Shown: positions 23,845 to 33,659, counted from the stretch's first letter. The stretch: DNA of 64,000 nt from Streptomyces graminofaciens (GCF_030294945.1 NZ_AP018448.1:124001-188000), one strand, 5' to 3'. Notes: generated from the sequence alone by a model not told the origin. Made by a program: numbers and translations.

Positions 23845-24564
23845 ATGCCCGAGAAGAACGTCGCCGACGAGGACGTGAAGGCGGCCATCGAGAGAACCGA
23901 CACCGGCGACGGCCCCGGCACCCACAACCTTGACGACCTTCCGGAGAGCGACTTCGCCGGCTCCGCCGAGGACGACGCAGCCGGACCGCAAGCGACCGCC
24001 ACCATTCCTTACGACCGTCCCGTCGAGGACTTCATCGACGAGCTCAGCGCGACCGGTCATGTCACGCACACGTCGTACATGAAGACATCGGTCACACTCC
24101 ACCACAACGCCGGCCGGCTTTCGCACCAGGGTGTGCTCGACGTCTGGACGGTACGTCCGGCTTCGGCCCACTTCGACGTGGACGCCGCCGGCGACGTCGC
24201 TCAGTACGTCAAGGTGCACGAGTATGCCTGGGCCGTCGGCAACACGGTCGGCAATCAGAGCTCGATCAGCATCGAAATGGCGAATGCAACGCTCGCGCCC
24301 CACTGGACGGTCGCCGAGTCCACCTGGAAGAACGCGGCACGTCTCGCCGGCTGGCTTTTCGCCGAGGTGATCGGAGAGCGCCCCAGCAGGAGCAACCTCT
24401 TCTACCACCACAAATGGTCCGCGACCCTCTGCGCCGGCCCGTACATGGACCGGATCTACGACGAGGTCCTGGCCGCAGCGCAGGTGGCGTACGACTACTT
24501 CAAGGACACACACCCCACCTTCCGGCCGGATGCCGAGCCGGTACCGAACGAGCGTCGACGCTGA
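23845..24564 (+). CDS. N-acetylmuramoyl-L-alanine amidase (Amidase_2-like, zinc)
   Basis: 239 aa; AAAGGA lies 7 bp before the ATG. After an acidic N-terminal region of about 55 residues, the catalytic domain contains TLHHNAG (zinc His), VGNTVGNQSSISIEMAN and LFYHHKWSATLCAGPYM (second zinc His and catalytic Cys/Gly region), the order of the T7-lysozyme/PGRP-like amidase fold. It would cleave the lactyl-amide bond of peptidoglycan. No signal peptide is visible, so it resembles a phage-type endolysin or an enzyme exported by other means. A transposase remnant begins 3 bp after the stop. Confidence 0.85.
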   Translation: MPEKNVADEDVKAAIERTDTGDGPGTHNLDDLPESDFAGSAEDDAAGPQATATIPYDRPVEDFIDELSATGHVTHTSYMKTSVTLHHNAGRLSHQGVLDVWTVRPASAHFDVDAAGDVAQYVKVHEYAWAVGNTVGNQSSISIEMANATLAPHWTVAESTWKNAARLAGWLFAEVIGERPSRSNLFYHHKWSATLCAGPYMDRIYDEVLAAAQVAYDYFKDTHPTFRPDAEPVPNERRR

Positions 24565-25279
24565 TCAGTCGGGACGAGTTTTCATCGCCGCCCTCGCATC
24601 GGGCCGGACCTCCTGGTGCCAGCTCCTGGATGCCGTCCGTCTCGGACCCGAGGACGACGTCGCCGAGGTCACTGCCGCCCAGCTCCGCCGGGTGGTCGAG
24701 GACCTGATCGAGATGGGCCGCCGGCACTTCGGTGATCGCGACATCCTCATCGTCTTCGACGCCGGCTACGACGCCCCGCGCATGGCCCACCTCCTGACCG
24801 GCCTCCCGGTCGAGGTGCTGGGGCGGATGCGCTCCGACCGCGTGATGCGACGGTCGACGCCCTCGCTCAAGGAGTACGCCCTGTTCCTACCCCCAGGGCG
24901 GGCGACGGCCGAAGCACGGCAAGGAGTTCCGCTTCGCCAGGCCGGAGACCTGGGGCGAGCCGGACGCGGCAACCGTGCAGGTCACCGACCGGTACGGCAC
25001 CGCCCGCGCGATGGCCTGGGACCGCCTCCACCCCCGCCTGACCACCCGCTCCGCGTGGATCGACCACACCGGCGACCTCCCCACTATCGAAGGCACACTG
25101 ATCCGCCTCCGGGTCGACAACCTGCCCGGCGGAGGCGACCCGCTCCCGCTCTTTCTGTGGTCGTCGGCCACCGGCCTGAACAGTGAGGACGTCGACGTGC
25201 GCTGGCAGGCGTTCCTGAGGAGATTCGACATCGAGCACCTCTTCAGGATGATGAAACAGACCCTCGGGTGGACCCGTCC

Positions 25280-25311
25280 GAAGCTGCGAACCCCCGAAGC
25301 TGCGAACCCCC
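25280..25311 (+). repeat. 16-bp tandem duplication causing a frameshift
   Basis: GAAGCTGCGAACCCCC occurs twice in direct succession inside the transposase remnant. Deleting one copy restores the reading KLRTPEAGERWTWLIIAAHT, so the duplication is a secondary inactivating event. Confidence 0.85.
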
Positions 25312-25481
25312 GAGGCCGGCGAGCGCTGGACCTGGCTGATCATCGCCGCGCACACCCAGATCCGTCTTCTGCGCGAGGCCGCCGCCGACTTGCGGCGGCC
25401 GTGGGAGAAGCCCGCCGAGCCCGGCCGCCTCACCCTGGCCCGAGTCCGCCGAGGGTTTCGGAACCTCCGCCCGCACTTGCA

Positions 25482-27141
25482 GAGGCTGTCGCACGGCTCC
25501 TGCCCGGTGAAGGTCAAGGGTTCTTCTTGGGCGTGTGGTTGATGAGTTTGTTGATGTTGTGCACCGTGCCGAGGAGCTTGATCTCGGCGTCCACCGCCTG
25601 GCGGCCGCGGTAGTTGAGGTGTCGTCCGAAGCGTTGGAAGATCTGGGCGAATCCCGGCTCGACCAGGGCACTGCGTTGACGGTACTGGGCCCGTCCTGTC
25701 GGGGTGGCGAGACGGGCCGCCATGTCCTGCTGGCCGGCAGGAGCCTGCTGACGTTTCGCGGGAAAGCCTGCCTGGTCGGCATCGCTGGTGACCGAGACCA
25801 GTAGCGGGAGGTCGGTGAGGGCCTCGAAGGACGCGGCGGAGGCGTATCCGCTGTCGGCGAGCCAGAGTTGGATGTCGCCGGGGAGCCGTGCGGCCTGGTG
25901 ATTGTGCTGGGTCTTCTTCACCATCGGAACGAGGGCCGTCCTGTCCGAGGGATTGTCGTGCGCTTCGATGGCCAGCAGGAATTGACGGCGGGCGCACACG
26001 ATCTGGATGTTGTATCCCTGCAGGTAGCCGCCGCGTTTGCCGGGAATCAGCCGGGAGTCGGGATCGCTCAGGCAGGCACGGGACTCCGGCGAGGGGGCCG
26101 GTCGGGGTGTGCGGGCCCGCTCCAGCCAGGCACGCATCTTCACCAGTCGCGTTCGCTGGCGAACGAGGACGGTCTTGTGCTCCATCGGGACCGGCGGCCG
26201 TCCGTTCGCGCCACGACGTCCTGCCGCCCGGTCCTCTCGGACGCGGAGCTCGTACTTCTTCAGCTTCTCCTGGTGAGCCTCGCTCTCGGCGGCCAGGCGC
26301 TTCTCCGCGCGGGCCACCATCCGCTCGGCGGCTTCGACTTTGATCCGGATCTCGGTGGGTGAAGGCATAGCGCGTTCATGCAGTCTGTCCCTGGCCAGGT
26401 AGGCCCGGGTGAGCCGGTCGCACAGCCGGGACAGGCGAGGCCAGTTGTCGCACGCGTCATCGCCATCGTCCTGTGCTGCCGAGCCGTCGGCCTCGACGCT
26501 CAGCGCGTGGTCGACTACATCCTCCATCAGCGCGTGGATCTTTGTCTCGCACTGGGAGATGGTCTCCTCCAGGCGCTGGAGCCGCTGGTTGGCGTCACGA
26601 GAGGCGTTCGCCTCCATCGGTGAGCCGTCCACGGCCACCGCCGAGAGATCGACCAGGCCACGTCGGCCGCACAGCGACAACACCTGCACGAACAGCGAGT
26701 TCAAGGCAGCACGGTGACGTTGTACGAACCGCGCGACGGTGGAGTGGTCCACTCGCCGGTTCGCGGTGATGATCCGGCAGCCCACGTCGTCCCAGCAAGC
26801 CTGCTCGATGCGACGGGAGGAACGCACTCCCTTGCTGTAGCAGTACAGGAGCAACGCAATCAGGCTCGCGGGAGGGTAGGCCACCCCGCCCTGCCCGTCG
26901 TCACGGTAGCTGTTCTCGAACGCCGACAGGTCAAGCAGCTCGACGACGTCGAGCACCTTCCAGCACAGGTGCTCGGGCGGCAGCCACTCCCGCACATTCC
27001 GCGGCATCTCAAGATCACGTTCACGGTCGCCCGACAAGAAGTTCCGCCCCACCAGCCAAGAGTCCGACGTGTCCCTGATCCCTGGAACCGAACAACGAAT
27101 CGCTCTTGACCTTCACCGGGCAGGAGCCGTGCGACAGCCTC
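25482..27141 (-). mobile_element. IS1182-family insertion sequence
   Basis: 1660 bp with nearly perfect terminal inverted repeats of about 37 bp starting GAGGCTGTCGCACGGCTCCT. It is flanked by TGCA at 25478-25481 and 27142-27145, a 4-bp palindromic target duplication. The transposase is intact. Confidence 0.93.
25514..27052 (-). CDS. IS1182-family transposase
   Basis: 512 aa. The N-terminal DUF772-type region (WLPPEHLCWKVLDVVELLDL, YPPASLIALLLYCYSKGVRS SR) is followed by the DDE core: VDLSAVAVDGSPMEANASRD (Asp), LWLADSGYASAASFEAL (Asp) and the C-terminal RSALVEPGFAQIFQRFGRHL NYRG (Glu region), with a coiled-coil insertion in the middle. No frame disruption. Confidence 0.93.
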   Translation of the reverse strand: MGRNFLSGDRERDLEMPRNVREWLPPEHLCWKVLDVVELLDLSAFENSYRDDGQGGVAYPPASLIALLLYCYSKGVRSSRRIEQACWDDVGCRIITANRRVDHSTVARFVQRHRAALNSLFVQVLSLCGRRGLVDLSAVAVDGSPMEANASRDANQRLQRLEETISQCETKIHALMEDVVDHALSVEADGSAAQDDGDDACDNWPRLSRLCDRLTRAYLARDRLHERAMPSPTEIRIKVEAAERMVARAEKRLAAESEAHQEKLKKYELRVREDRAAGRRGANGRPPVPMEHKTVLVRQRTRLVKMRAWLERARTPRPAPSPESRACLSDPDSRLIPGKRGGYLQGYNIQIVCARRQFLLAIEAHDNPSDRTALVPMVKKTQHNHQAARLPGDIQLWLADSGYASAASFEALTDLPLLVSVTSDADQAGFPAKRQQAPAGQQDMAARLATPTGRAQYRQRSALVEPGFAQIFQRFGRHLNYRGRQAVDAEIKLLGTVHNINKLINHTPKKNP

Positions 27142-27285
27142 TGCATTGTCCGGCCCGTGCACCGCAACCCTCAACTCCCAGACCTGGACGGCCACTTGGC
27201 TCGAAGAACCGGCGGCCCGCCACCCGCTACGACGTGGGCAAGACCGTGAAACGACCCGAGAGCATCACCGAACGAAAGCTAATCT

Positions 27286-27785
27286 GACCATAAAGTACAA
27301 GATCAGAAGCTGTGTCAGAACCGGTGATCAGTGACGTTCTGTAACGGCCGCTGCCAACGGGCAAACCCACGCTTCCGCGCCCGCATCCTTCCAGCAGTGG
27401 CTCTGGGTATGAGCGGGTGCTTCCGGGAAGGCCAGACGAGCGCAGTAGCAGACGGCTGGACGCCCTATTCCCGATCGGGTGATCACCAGGTTCCACGGCA
27501 TCGGATGAGTAGGAGACGATCAATACGGCGGAAAGGTGATCATTTACGGTTTCTGGGTGCTCTGTCCTCCAAGGTCTGGGAGGAAGCCGCCGATCAGCTG
27601 GACCTCCGCCGACAGCGACTGGGTTCGGGGCCCGCGTGGAGCCAACCTTCAGCTGAGCTTGTAGCGGCGAAGGACCAGTCGTGTTCTTCGATGGGCTACG
27701 CGGTGGAGGCGCCCGGTGCACGTGTGCCTCCTGCTGCTGAGCGGGTTGTTCGCCGCGAATGAACGAATCTTCGAGAGGGAAAGTG
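27286..27785. other. Intergenic region before pepN
   Basis: About 500 bp without a credible gene; the longer open frames here have mixed composition and no ribosome sites. It should contain the pepN promoter, which I could not place. Confidence 0.4.
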
Positions 27786-30218
27786 ATGAGCGACAGGAGT
27801 CTGACCCAAACCGAGGCCGAGGGGCGGGCGAGCCTACTGACGGTCGAGCGGTATGACGTTGCCGTGGACCTTTCGGATCTGCTGACCGGCTCGCGGGTCC
27901 GGTGTGAGTCGACGATCACCTTTACGTGTCACCGGCCCGGGGCCGAGACCTTTGTCGATTGTGCGGCGATGGTTGAGAGCGCCACGCTCAACGGGGTCGT
28001 GTTGCGGTCGGCTGTTGAGGGCCGGATCGCGCTGACCGATCTTGCCGAGAGCAACGTCCTCACGGTGGTTTCGGTGACCGAGTGCTCGGCCGATGGCCGG
28101 GGCGTGCACAAGGCGGTCGATCCCGCCGACGGTGAGACGTATGTCTTCACCGACTTCAGTCCCGACTACGCCCGGTACGTGTTGGCCTGCTTCGATCAGC
28201 CGGATCTCAAGGCGCCGTGGGCGTTCACCGTGACCGCTCCTGCCGGCTGGCGGGTGTTGAGCAACAGCGGTGACCCGCGGATCGAGGACCTCGGCTCCGT
28301 GCGGCGCTGGGCCTTCCCGCCGACGCCGCCGCTGGCGGCGTACAACACTGTGATCAATGCGGGCCCGTACTACGAGTTGCGGCGTCGCGGTGCTGGTCAT
28401 GATCTCGGGCTTTTCGCCCGGCAGTCGCTGGTTTCGATCCTGGACCGGGACGCCGACGAGCTGTTCACCCTGACCACCCAGGGGCTCGAGTTCTTCGCCG
28501 GCAGGTTCGGCATGCCGTTTCCGCAGCACAAGTACGACCAGGTCTTCACGCCCGAGTTCCCTGGCGCGCTGGAGAACTTCGGCTGCGTCACCTGGATGGA
28601 CTGGTTCCTGCGCAGGAGCACGCCGACCAGGGCGGAGTGGGACATCTTCTCGCGGTACCTGTTGCACGAGCTCGCGCATATGTGGTTCGGCAACATCGTC
28701 ACGATGCGCTGGTGGGACGACCTGTGGCTGAACGAGGCGTTCGCGGAGTTCGCGAGCAACTGGGCCGCGGTGAGCGTGACGTCGTACACCGATGCCTGGA
28801 CGGCACATCTGGCCGGCGAGAAACTCAAAGCTTATTTCATGGACCAGGGACCGACGACGCACCCGATCCGCCAGCAGGTCCGCGACGTCTCCGAGGCCGC
28901 AGCGACGTTCGACGCCATCACCTACCCCAAGGGCGCGTCCGTGCTGCAGCAGTTGATGACGTACGTCGGCGAGGCAAAGTTCTCCGCGGGTCTGACCAGA
29001 TACTTCGCCACGCATGCCTGGGGCAACACCACGCTGCAGGACCTGATCGACGCCGTCGCCGACGCCAGCGGACGTGACCTGGACCAGTGGCGCACGGGAT
29101 GGCTGGAAACAGCGGGCACCGACCGGCTCACTCTCGACCACGACACAGACGGGTTCACCCTGGTCGCCCAGGGTCCGGGGGGCCGGCCGCGCCCGCATGT
29201 GCTTGCCGTCGGCGCCTACGAGCGTTCAGGGGATCATCTTGAGCGGACGGCACTCGTCGAGGTCGAGGTAGCGGGCGAACGGACCCGGATCGACCTTCCA
29301 GCAGGAGCCGACCTGTATCTGGTCAACGATGAAGACCTGACCTTCGCCTCGACGAGACCTGACGCCACGACCAGAGACGCGTTCTTCAGCAACGCCGCCC
29401 GCCTGCCCACCGCGACCGCGCGAGGTGTCGCCGTCACCACGGCCTGGGACATGCTGATCAACGGCGAAGCGACAGCCGCCGAAACCGTGCAGTGCCTGAC
29501 CGGAGTGCTCGCTGTCGAGACGTCCGCATCGGTGATCGAGCCGTATCTCAACCTGGCTGTCGAGGCCGCAGATCTGTGGAGCCCGGAGTCGGAGCGGGAC
29601 GAGTTGCTGCGAACAGTAGCTGCGGCATGCCGCAGCCTCTCCGGCGTCGGCGCCTGCCGCACAGCGGCGTTGCGCGGCTTCGCTCGCACCGCGGCCGAGG
29701 TGGAGGATGTTGCGTGGCTCCAGACCGAGGCCGGGAAGGACATCGATCTCCAGTGGCGAGCACTGGTGCGCAAGGCTCAGCTCGGAAGCCCGACCGCAGC
29801 CGAGGCTCAGGCCCTGCTCGACCGCGACCCGGATCCCGAAGCGTGGGTCAGCAGGCTCCAGGTCCGCGCGGCGACCCCGGACGCGGCCGAGAAGAAAGCG
29901 GTGTGGCAGACGCTGGTGACGGACCGCGCGGTGCCTATCGCTTCGGTCCACTCAGTTGCGGCACTGTTCTGGAGCGCCGGTCAGGACGCCTTGCTCAGGC
30001 CCCACGCGGAGGCCTACCTCGATCTCGTGCCAACCATCCACCGCAGCGGAACCGTGTCGGCGAGGACCTACACCAAATGGCTCTTCCCGCTGTTCGGTAT
30101 CGACCTGACCTTCGTGGGACGAGCGGAAGACCTGGCGGCCCAGGCTGTCCCGGTCGTCCGTACGAACCTCCTGGACCAGGCCGACCGGATGCGCCGCATA
30201 CTGCACTCCCGCGGCTGA
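27786..30218 (+). CDS. pepN: Aminopeptidase N (M1 family zinc metallopeptidase)
   Basis: 810 aa, normal for the actinobacterial enzyme (about 830-860). The N-terminal beta-sandwich is followed by the catalytic domain with the substrate motif GALENFG (family GAMEN) and the zinc motif HELAHMWFGN plus NEAFAEFASNWA, which supplies the third ligand Glu 18 residues after the HExxH. The C-terminal half is the ERAP1-like helical domain. The ATG at 27786 follows GAGGGAAAG; a GTG three bases earlier is possible. It removes N-terminal residues from peptides in the cytosol. It stands alone between mobile elements and is undamaged; it may be an additional paralogue of the core gene. Confidence 0.93.
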   Translation: MSDRSLTQTEAEGRASLLTVERYDVAVDLSDLLTGSRVRCESTITFTCHRPGAETFVDCAAMVESATLNGVVLRSAVEGRIALTDLAESNVLTVVSVTECSADGRGVHKAVDPADGETYVFTDFSPDYARYVLACFDQPDLKAPWAFTVTAPAGWRVLSNSGDPRIEDLGSVRRWAFPPTPPLAAYNTVINAGPYYELRRRGAGHDLGLFARQSLVSILDRDADELFTLTTQGLEFFAGRFGMPFPQHKYDQVFTPEFPGALENFGCVTWMDWFLRRSTPTRAEWDIFSRYLLHELAHMWFGNIVTMRWWDDLWLNEAFAEFASNWAAVSVTSYTDAWTAHLAGEKLKAYFMDQGPTTHPIRQQVRDVSEAAATFDAITYPKGASVLQQLMTYVGEAKFSAGLTRYFATHAWGNTTLQDLIDAVADASGRDLDQWRTGWLETAGTDRLTLDHDTDGFTLVAQGPGGRPRPHVLAVGAYERSGDHLERTALVEVEVAGERTRIDLPAGADLYLVNDEDLTFASTRPDATTRDAFFSNAARLPTATARGVAVTTAWDMLINGEATAAETVQCLTGVLAVETSASVIEPYLNLAVEAADLWSPESERDELLRTVAAACRSLSGVGACRTAALRGFARTAAEVEDVAWLQTEAGKDIDLQWRALVRKAQLGSPTAAEAQALLDRDPDPEAWVSRLQVRAATPDAAEKKAVWQTLVTDRAVPIASVHSVAALFWSAGQDALLRPHAEAYLDLVPTIHRSGTVSARTYTKWLFPLFGIDLTFVGRAEDLAAQAVPVVRTNLLDQADRMRRILHSRG

Positions 30219-30957
30219 GGACTTTCCAGCCCGGTCCACAGCTCGGTCTGCAATTCCTCGATGCTACGGGACGATCCGGCGAAACCCGCCGGTTGGCGTC
30301 CAAGAGCACCCTGCGAAGCTGAGTGTCTTCATGATCCACAGCAAGAGCAGGCGTGCCCACCCCACCGAGTTCGCCAACCTCGGACTCGATTGGGCCGCAG
30401 CCTGACGCTCGGGCGGACCCAGGGTGCTGTGCGCCCTGGGGTCCTTCGCCCCCCAGGGTCACGCCCCAGGCCCCAATGATCTACACGCACTTGAGTGCGA
30501 CACCCGGGAGTTCTGAGCTACGGCATCGCACTGGTGTGCGTGTAAGCCCTGGCACTTGGGGCCCGCCCCTGCCGAACTGCGGGGCGGCCGGGGCGGGTTC
30601 GGTGAGGCGGTCCAGCCGCGCGTAGAGGGCTCGTACGAGGCGGGCGGTCAGGCAACGGTCTCGGGTCGTGCGAATACGGCGCGCCAGTCCCCGACATCGA
30701 GCAGCAACCGGCCTTGCACCCTTCACCACCAGGAACAGCAGCTGGTTGCACAACGAACGCTGCCCCGTGCAGGACAGGAGGATGCAAGGGACTCCAGGAG
30801 CAACCCTCGCACCCCAATAGTAGCTATCAAGGCTTTTGCCCGTTTTTGGTGGTGGCGGATGGTGATCCCTGTGGTGAGCGGCTGAAGCCGGGTGTCCAAC
30901 TCGGGTGACCCCTGTCCAACATCCGGAGTCAAGGCCCTCTCCGTCAGCCTCCCCTCA
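30219..30957. other. Region downstream of pepN, no supported gene
   Basis: About 740 bp. A hairpin CCCTGGGG/CCCCAGGG (30434-30441 with 30451-30458) could be a terminator. A 90-codon minus-strand frame (30481-30753) ending ELPGVALKCV reads somewhat protein-like and Arg-rich; it is not recognised and I do not call it a gene. Confidence 0.35.
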
Positions 30958-31350
30958 TCAGCCTGAGATCGCCCGCAAGATCGGCTGGCCGAGTGCGCCG
31001 AGCCAGCCCGCGAGCGCTCCAAGCGGCCCGATCAAACTCGTGCCGGCCGCGGCCAGCGCACCCGCCGAGGACAGTAGCCGGGTAATCCGGCCGAGCCCGC
31101 CCGCCACCGCCTTTCGGTCTGGCTCCGGGCGGGCGACCTCCTCGTCCAGCGAGTCCAGCTCGGCCCGCACCTCGGGCTCGAGGGCCGGCGGCAGTGCCGT
31201 CTGCTCGATGGACGCCCGTAGTTCCCGGACCAGGCCGCGTACCTCCTGTCCGCCCGCCGTGAAGACGGCCGACTGGCCATCGTGAACGGTCTGGTTCCCG
31301 GCGACGTTGTTGACCACGCCGCCCTGCTGGTTGCCGATGTTGAAGGCCAT
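30958..31350 (-). CDS. 130-aa protein with amyloid-like N-terminal motif
   Basis: The N-terminus reads FNIGNQQGGVVNNVAGNQ, followed by a helical, charged middle (VRGLVRELRASIEQ) and a C-terminal Ala/Gly-rich hydrophobic helix. GGAG precedes the ATG at 31350. The motif is nearly repeated in the upstream FHA protein (FDIGGQQADRLSNIAGDQ), 14 bp away in the same operon. Short Gln/Asn/Gly motifs shared between adjacent genes are the signature of bacterial amyloid signalling pairs, where one protein nucleates the other. The C-terminal hydrophobic helix could act on membranes. The function is inferred, not shown. Confidence 0.7.
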   Translation of the reverse strand: MAFNIGNQQGGVVNNVAGNQTVHDGQSAVFTAGGQEVRGLVRELRASIEQTALPPALEPEVRAELDSLDEEVARPEPDRKAVAGGLGRITRLLSSAGALAAAGTSLIGPLGALAGWLGALGQPILRAISG

Positions 31351-31364
31351 GGCTCCCCATCTCC

Positions 31365-32321
31365 TCACCGCTGCCGCCAGAACGCCTGCCGCTCGGCATC
31401 CTCGAAACGGCGGCGTCGGGACGTCGCCACGACGTGCAGAACAATCCCGATGACCATCAGGACCGTCCCGACAGCCGCCATCGCGAACCCGACCGCCCCT
31501 ACCGGCACCCCGGCCACCTTCGGCCCGAGCAGTTCCGGGGAAGAGTCGAAGTTCGAACTCCCCGACGAAATATCGTCGTCGGCGCCGGAAATGAATCGAA
31601 TGATCACCCAGCCGTAGATTCCGCCCCCGACCAAAAACAGCAGGAAGCCGAGCAGGATCAGATGTCGCGCCCTGGTACGGGTCGCGGCGATCTCTTTGAA
31701 AAAGCTCTCGCGCTGCGCCTGCTGAACGTAGTTGTACTGGTCCCCGGCGATGTTGCTCAGCCGGTCGGCCTGCTGTCCTCCGATGTCGAACCGCCGCTCG
31801 CCGCCCGGCGGCGGCGTACGGCCGGCCTCGCGCGGTGCCGGGCCGCTCGGCGGGCCGACGGGTGGCGGCCCTGCGCCGGGAGCGCCGTGAGGCGTGGGCC
31901 CGGGCGCATGGGCGGGGCCCCAGCCCGGCATGGTGTCCGCGGTACCGTCCGTGGTGCCGCCGGCTCCGGGCTTCGGGGCCTGAACGGTCCGGTCGGCGGA
32001 GCGCCGCTCTTCGTAATGCACCTCCAGGGGCCCGAAATCCAGCACGTCGCCCGAGTGCAGCACCTGCTGCCCGAGCACCGGGTGCCCGTTCAGCATGGTG
32101 CCGTTGGTGGAGGCGAGATCCTCGACGGTGGTCCGGCCCGAGGCCCGCCACACCACCGCGTGCCGTCGGCTGACGCCCGGATCGCCCACCTGGATCTGGC
32201 AGTCGGAGTCCCGCCCGACCAGCATCGGCTGGTTGTCGATGACGAAGACCCGGCCGCGCATCCGGTCCGGTCGGTCGACCACGAGTTGCGGCAAGCTGCG
32301 CTCTCGCTGAGGCTGGTCCAT
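31365..32321 (-). CDS. FHA-domain membrane protein with amyloid-like motif
   Basis: 318 aa; AGGAGG lies 7 bp before the ATG. The N-terminal FHA domain has the canonical phosphothreonine-binding residues (LVGRDSDCQIQVGDPGVSRR H, then ASTNGTMLNG). A Pro/Gly-rich linker of about 70 residues leads to the motif FDIGGQQADRLSNIAGDQ YNY, a helical EIAATRTRARHL segment and two transmembrane helices (about 225-247 and 275-300). FHA domains read Thr phosphorylation by Ser/Thr kinases. The combination suggests a membrane signalling hub that passes a signal to the 130-aa partner through the shared motif. Related architectures have been described around bacterial TRADD-N domains; that link is tentative. 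Confidence 0.8.
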   Translation of the reverse strand: MDQPQRERSLPQLVVDRPDRMRGRVFVIDNQPMLVGRDSDCQIQVGDPGVSRRHAVVWRASGRTTVEDLASTNGTMLNGHPVLGQQVLHSGDVLDFGPLEVHYEERRSADRTVQAPKPGAGGTTDGTADTMPGWGPAHAPGPTPHGAPGAGPPPVGPPSGPAPREAGRTPPPGGERRFDIGGQQADRLSNIAGDQYNYVQQAQRESFFKEIAATRTRARHLILLGFLLFLVGGGIYGWVIIRFISGADDDISSGSSNFDSSPELLGPKVAGVPVGAVGFAMAAVGTVLMVIGIVLHVVATSRRRRFEDAERQAFWRQR

Positions 32322-32627
32322 GGCACGACCTCCTGCCTTGGCGAAGCACTCGGCGGCGGACGAAATGATTTGGTCGCCTGTACCGGTGATCCTCTCCTTC
32401 CAGTAAAGGCCGGTCGGCCCCGTCCTGCCACAGCAACGGGACGGCCGGATCTCGGCAGTACGTTCGGCCGCCGTCCCCTCGGCCCGCAGCCCTCAGCCCT
32501 CTGATCCCGACGGGCTGGTCTCCGCGACTCCGGCCTGTGCCCGTCCGGCCGCCCGCCTCTCCGCAGTCCACGGCGCCTTGACCCAGACGCCGAGTGCAGA
32601 CGGGCATACCAGGGTCATCATGATGCG
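32322..32627. other. Divergent intergenic region
   Basis: 306 bp between the FHA gene (minus) and the AbiJ-like gene (plus). No gene was seen; promoters of both units should lie here, but no operator was recognised. Confidence 0.4.
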
Positions 32628-33335
32628 ATGTCGTCTGCGCCTGCGGTCACTCGCGCTGCTCTTCGTGAAGCCATGGCCGGTGCACTCCATGTGGTGAAGG
32701 CTTACGAGCTCGCGGCCGTGTGCGAGTACCTGGGGCTGGAACCTCAGAAGCCTGATGAGGACCCGTTCCATAGCAAGCGGATCGACGTGCGGTCGCGGTT
32801 ACAGCGAAAGACCTTGTCCGAGCTTGTGAACATCGCGCGGCGCGTGATCAGCGAGTATGGCGACGACGACCTGCAGGCCCTGGTCGGCGCACTGGGTGCT
32901 CGCGGCGTCGACGGGGAAATGAAGAACCTCATCTTCGCCGCCGATGGCCCCAAGCCGCAGATCGTGCTGCCGGACTCCATTAGCAACACCATCCGCATCG
33001 TGAAGAACGAGCAGTACTGCCTGGGTACGACCAGCCGCTAGAAGACCGCGGGTTGAGCTGGGCAGACTTGGTGGCATGGTGGGTGCGCCAGCACCCTGAG
33101 CACGCGGATGATCCAATGGGCGCGCGTGTCCCACTGCGGGAGCGGCTGCGTCGCTCGCTGGGCAACAACGGTGCCGAACTCCTGGTGTTCGATACCTCCA
33201 CCGAGCTCGGCTTCGACCTCCCGGCGCTCATTCCCCAGGTCTACCTCCACTACGACCCCTACACCATGAACGAGTTGGGCGGGGCCAACCGACTTGCCCG
33301 ACAGAGGATGGACTTCCTGCTGCTGAGAGGTCGTC
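32628..33335 (+). pseudogene. AbiJ-like defence protein gene, frameshifted and truncated
   Basis: The first part (32628-33041) resembles the N-terminal domain of AbiJ-type abortive infection proteins: YELAAVCEYLGLEP, DPFHSKRIDVRSRLQ, LSELVNIARRVISEY. After NEQYCLG the frame is lost by an apparent 1-base deletion near 33028. Coding continues in the next frame as YDQPLEDRGLSWADLVAWW and on to QVYLHYDPYTMNELGGANRL ARQRMDFLLL, where it is cut at about 33335 by an IS5 fragment. The missing part would have held the effector C-terminus. Family assignment of the N-terminal domain is by recalled pattern, moderately sure. Confidence 0.65.
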
Positions 33336-33604
33336 TCATTTGGGTGCTCTGCGGTAACAGATGAGGGTGCGGGCCGATGCTGGTGAAGGCCATGAAGTGG
33401 TCGGCTTTGTGCTCGTAGCGCCGGTGGAGTCGGCAGCCGGTCAACCGGGCCATGGTGCGTTCGATGGTCCAGCGGTGTCGGCCCAGCCCCTTGGACGACT
33501 CAATGCCCTTGCGGGCGATCCGGTGGGTGATCCCACGCTGGCGTAAGCATCGCTGCAGGTGGTCGTAGTCGGGACGGCATGCCCACCAGGCAGCCTTCGA
33601 GTTC
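33336..33604 (-). mobile_element. IS5-family transposase C-terminal fragment
   Basis: Reads HLQRCLRQRGITHRIARKGI, then GRHRWTIERTMARLTGCRLH and RRYEHKADHFMAFTSI, the typical catalytic-Glu region and tail of an IS5-group transposase. Both ends are missing. It truncates the AbiJ-like gene. Confidence 0.75.
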
Positions 33605-33659
33605 GGCGGCTCAAGAGCTCCGCCGGCCGGCCTTCCGCCGGACGCGGCGGCCCGGCCTC

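Larger units (their letters stand above)
24568..27285 (+). pseudogene. Decayed DDE transposase gene, split by IS1182
   Basis: Starts mid-protein with VFIAALASGRTSWCQLLDAV RLGPEDD and includes ILIVFDAGYDAPRMAHLL (catalytic Asp region) and DIEHLFRMMKQTLGWTRPKL. The tail after the IS1182 reads GRPLGSKNRRPATRYDVGKT VKRPESITE. It belongs to a large group of Streptomyces transposases often labelled IS701-like or NF041680; the exact family is from memory. Lesions: N-terminus missing, a frameshift near 24890, a 16-bp tandem duplication at 25280-25311 that shifts the frame, and the IS1182 insertion. Removing IS1182 and one TGCA restores the C-terminal frame exactly. Confidence 0.75.

Noticed and set aside
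30481..30753. 90-codon minus-strand frame ending ELPGVALKCV
   Set aside because: Partly protein-like but Arg-rich, no ribosome site and no recognisable family; left uncalled.
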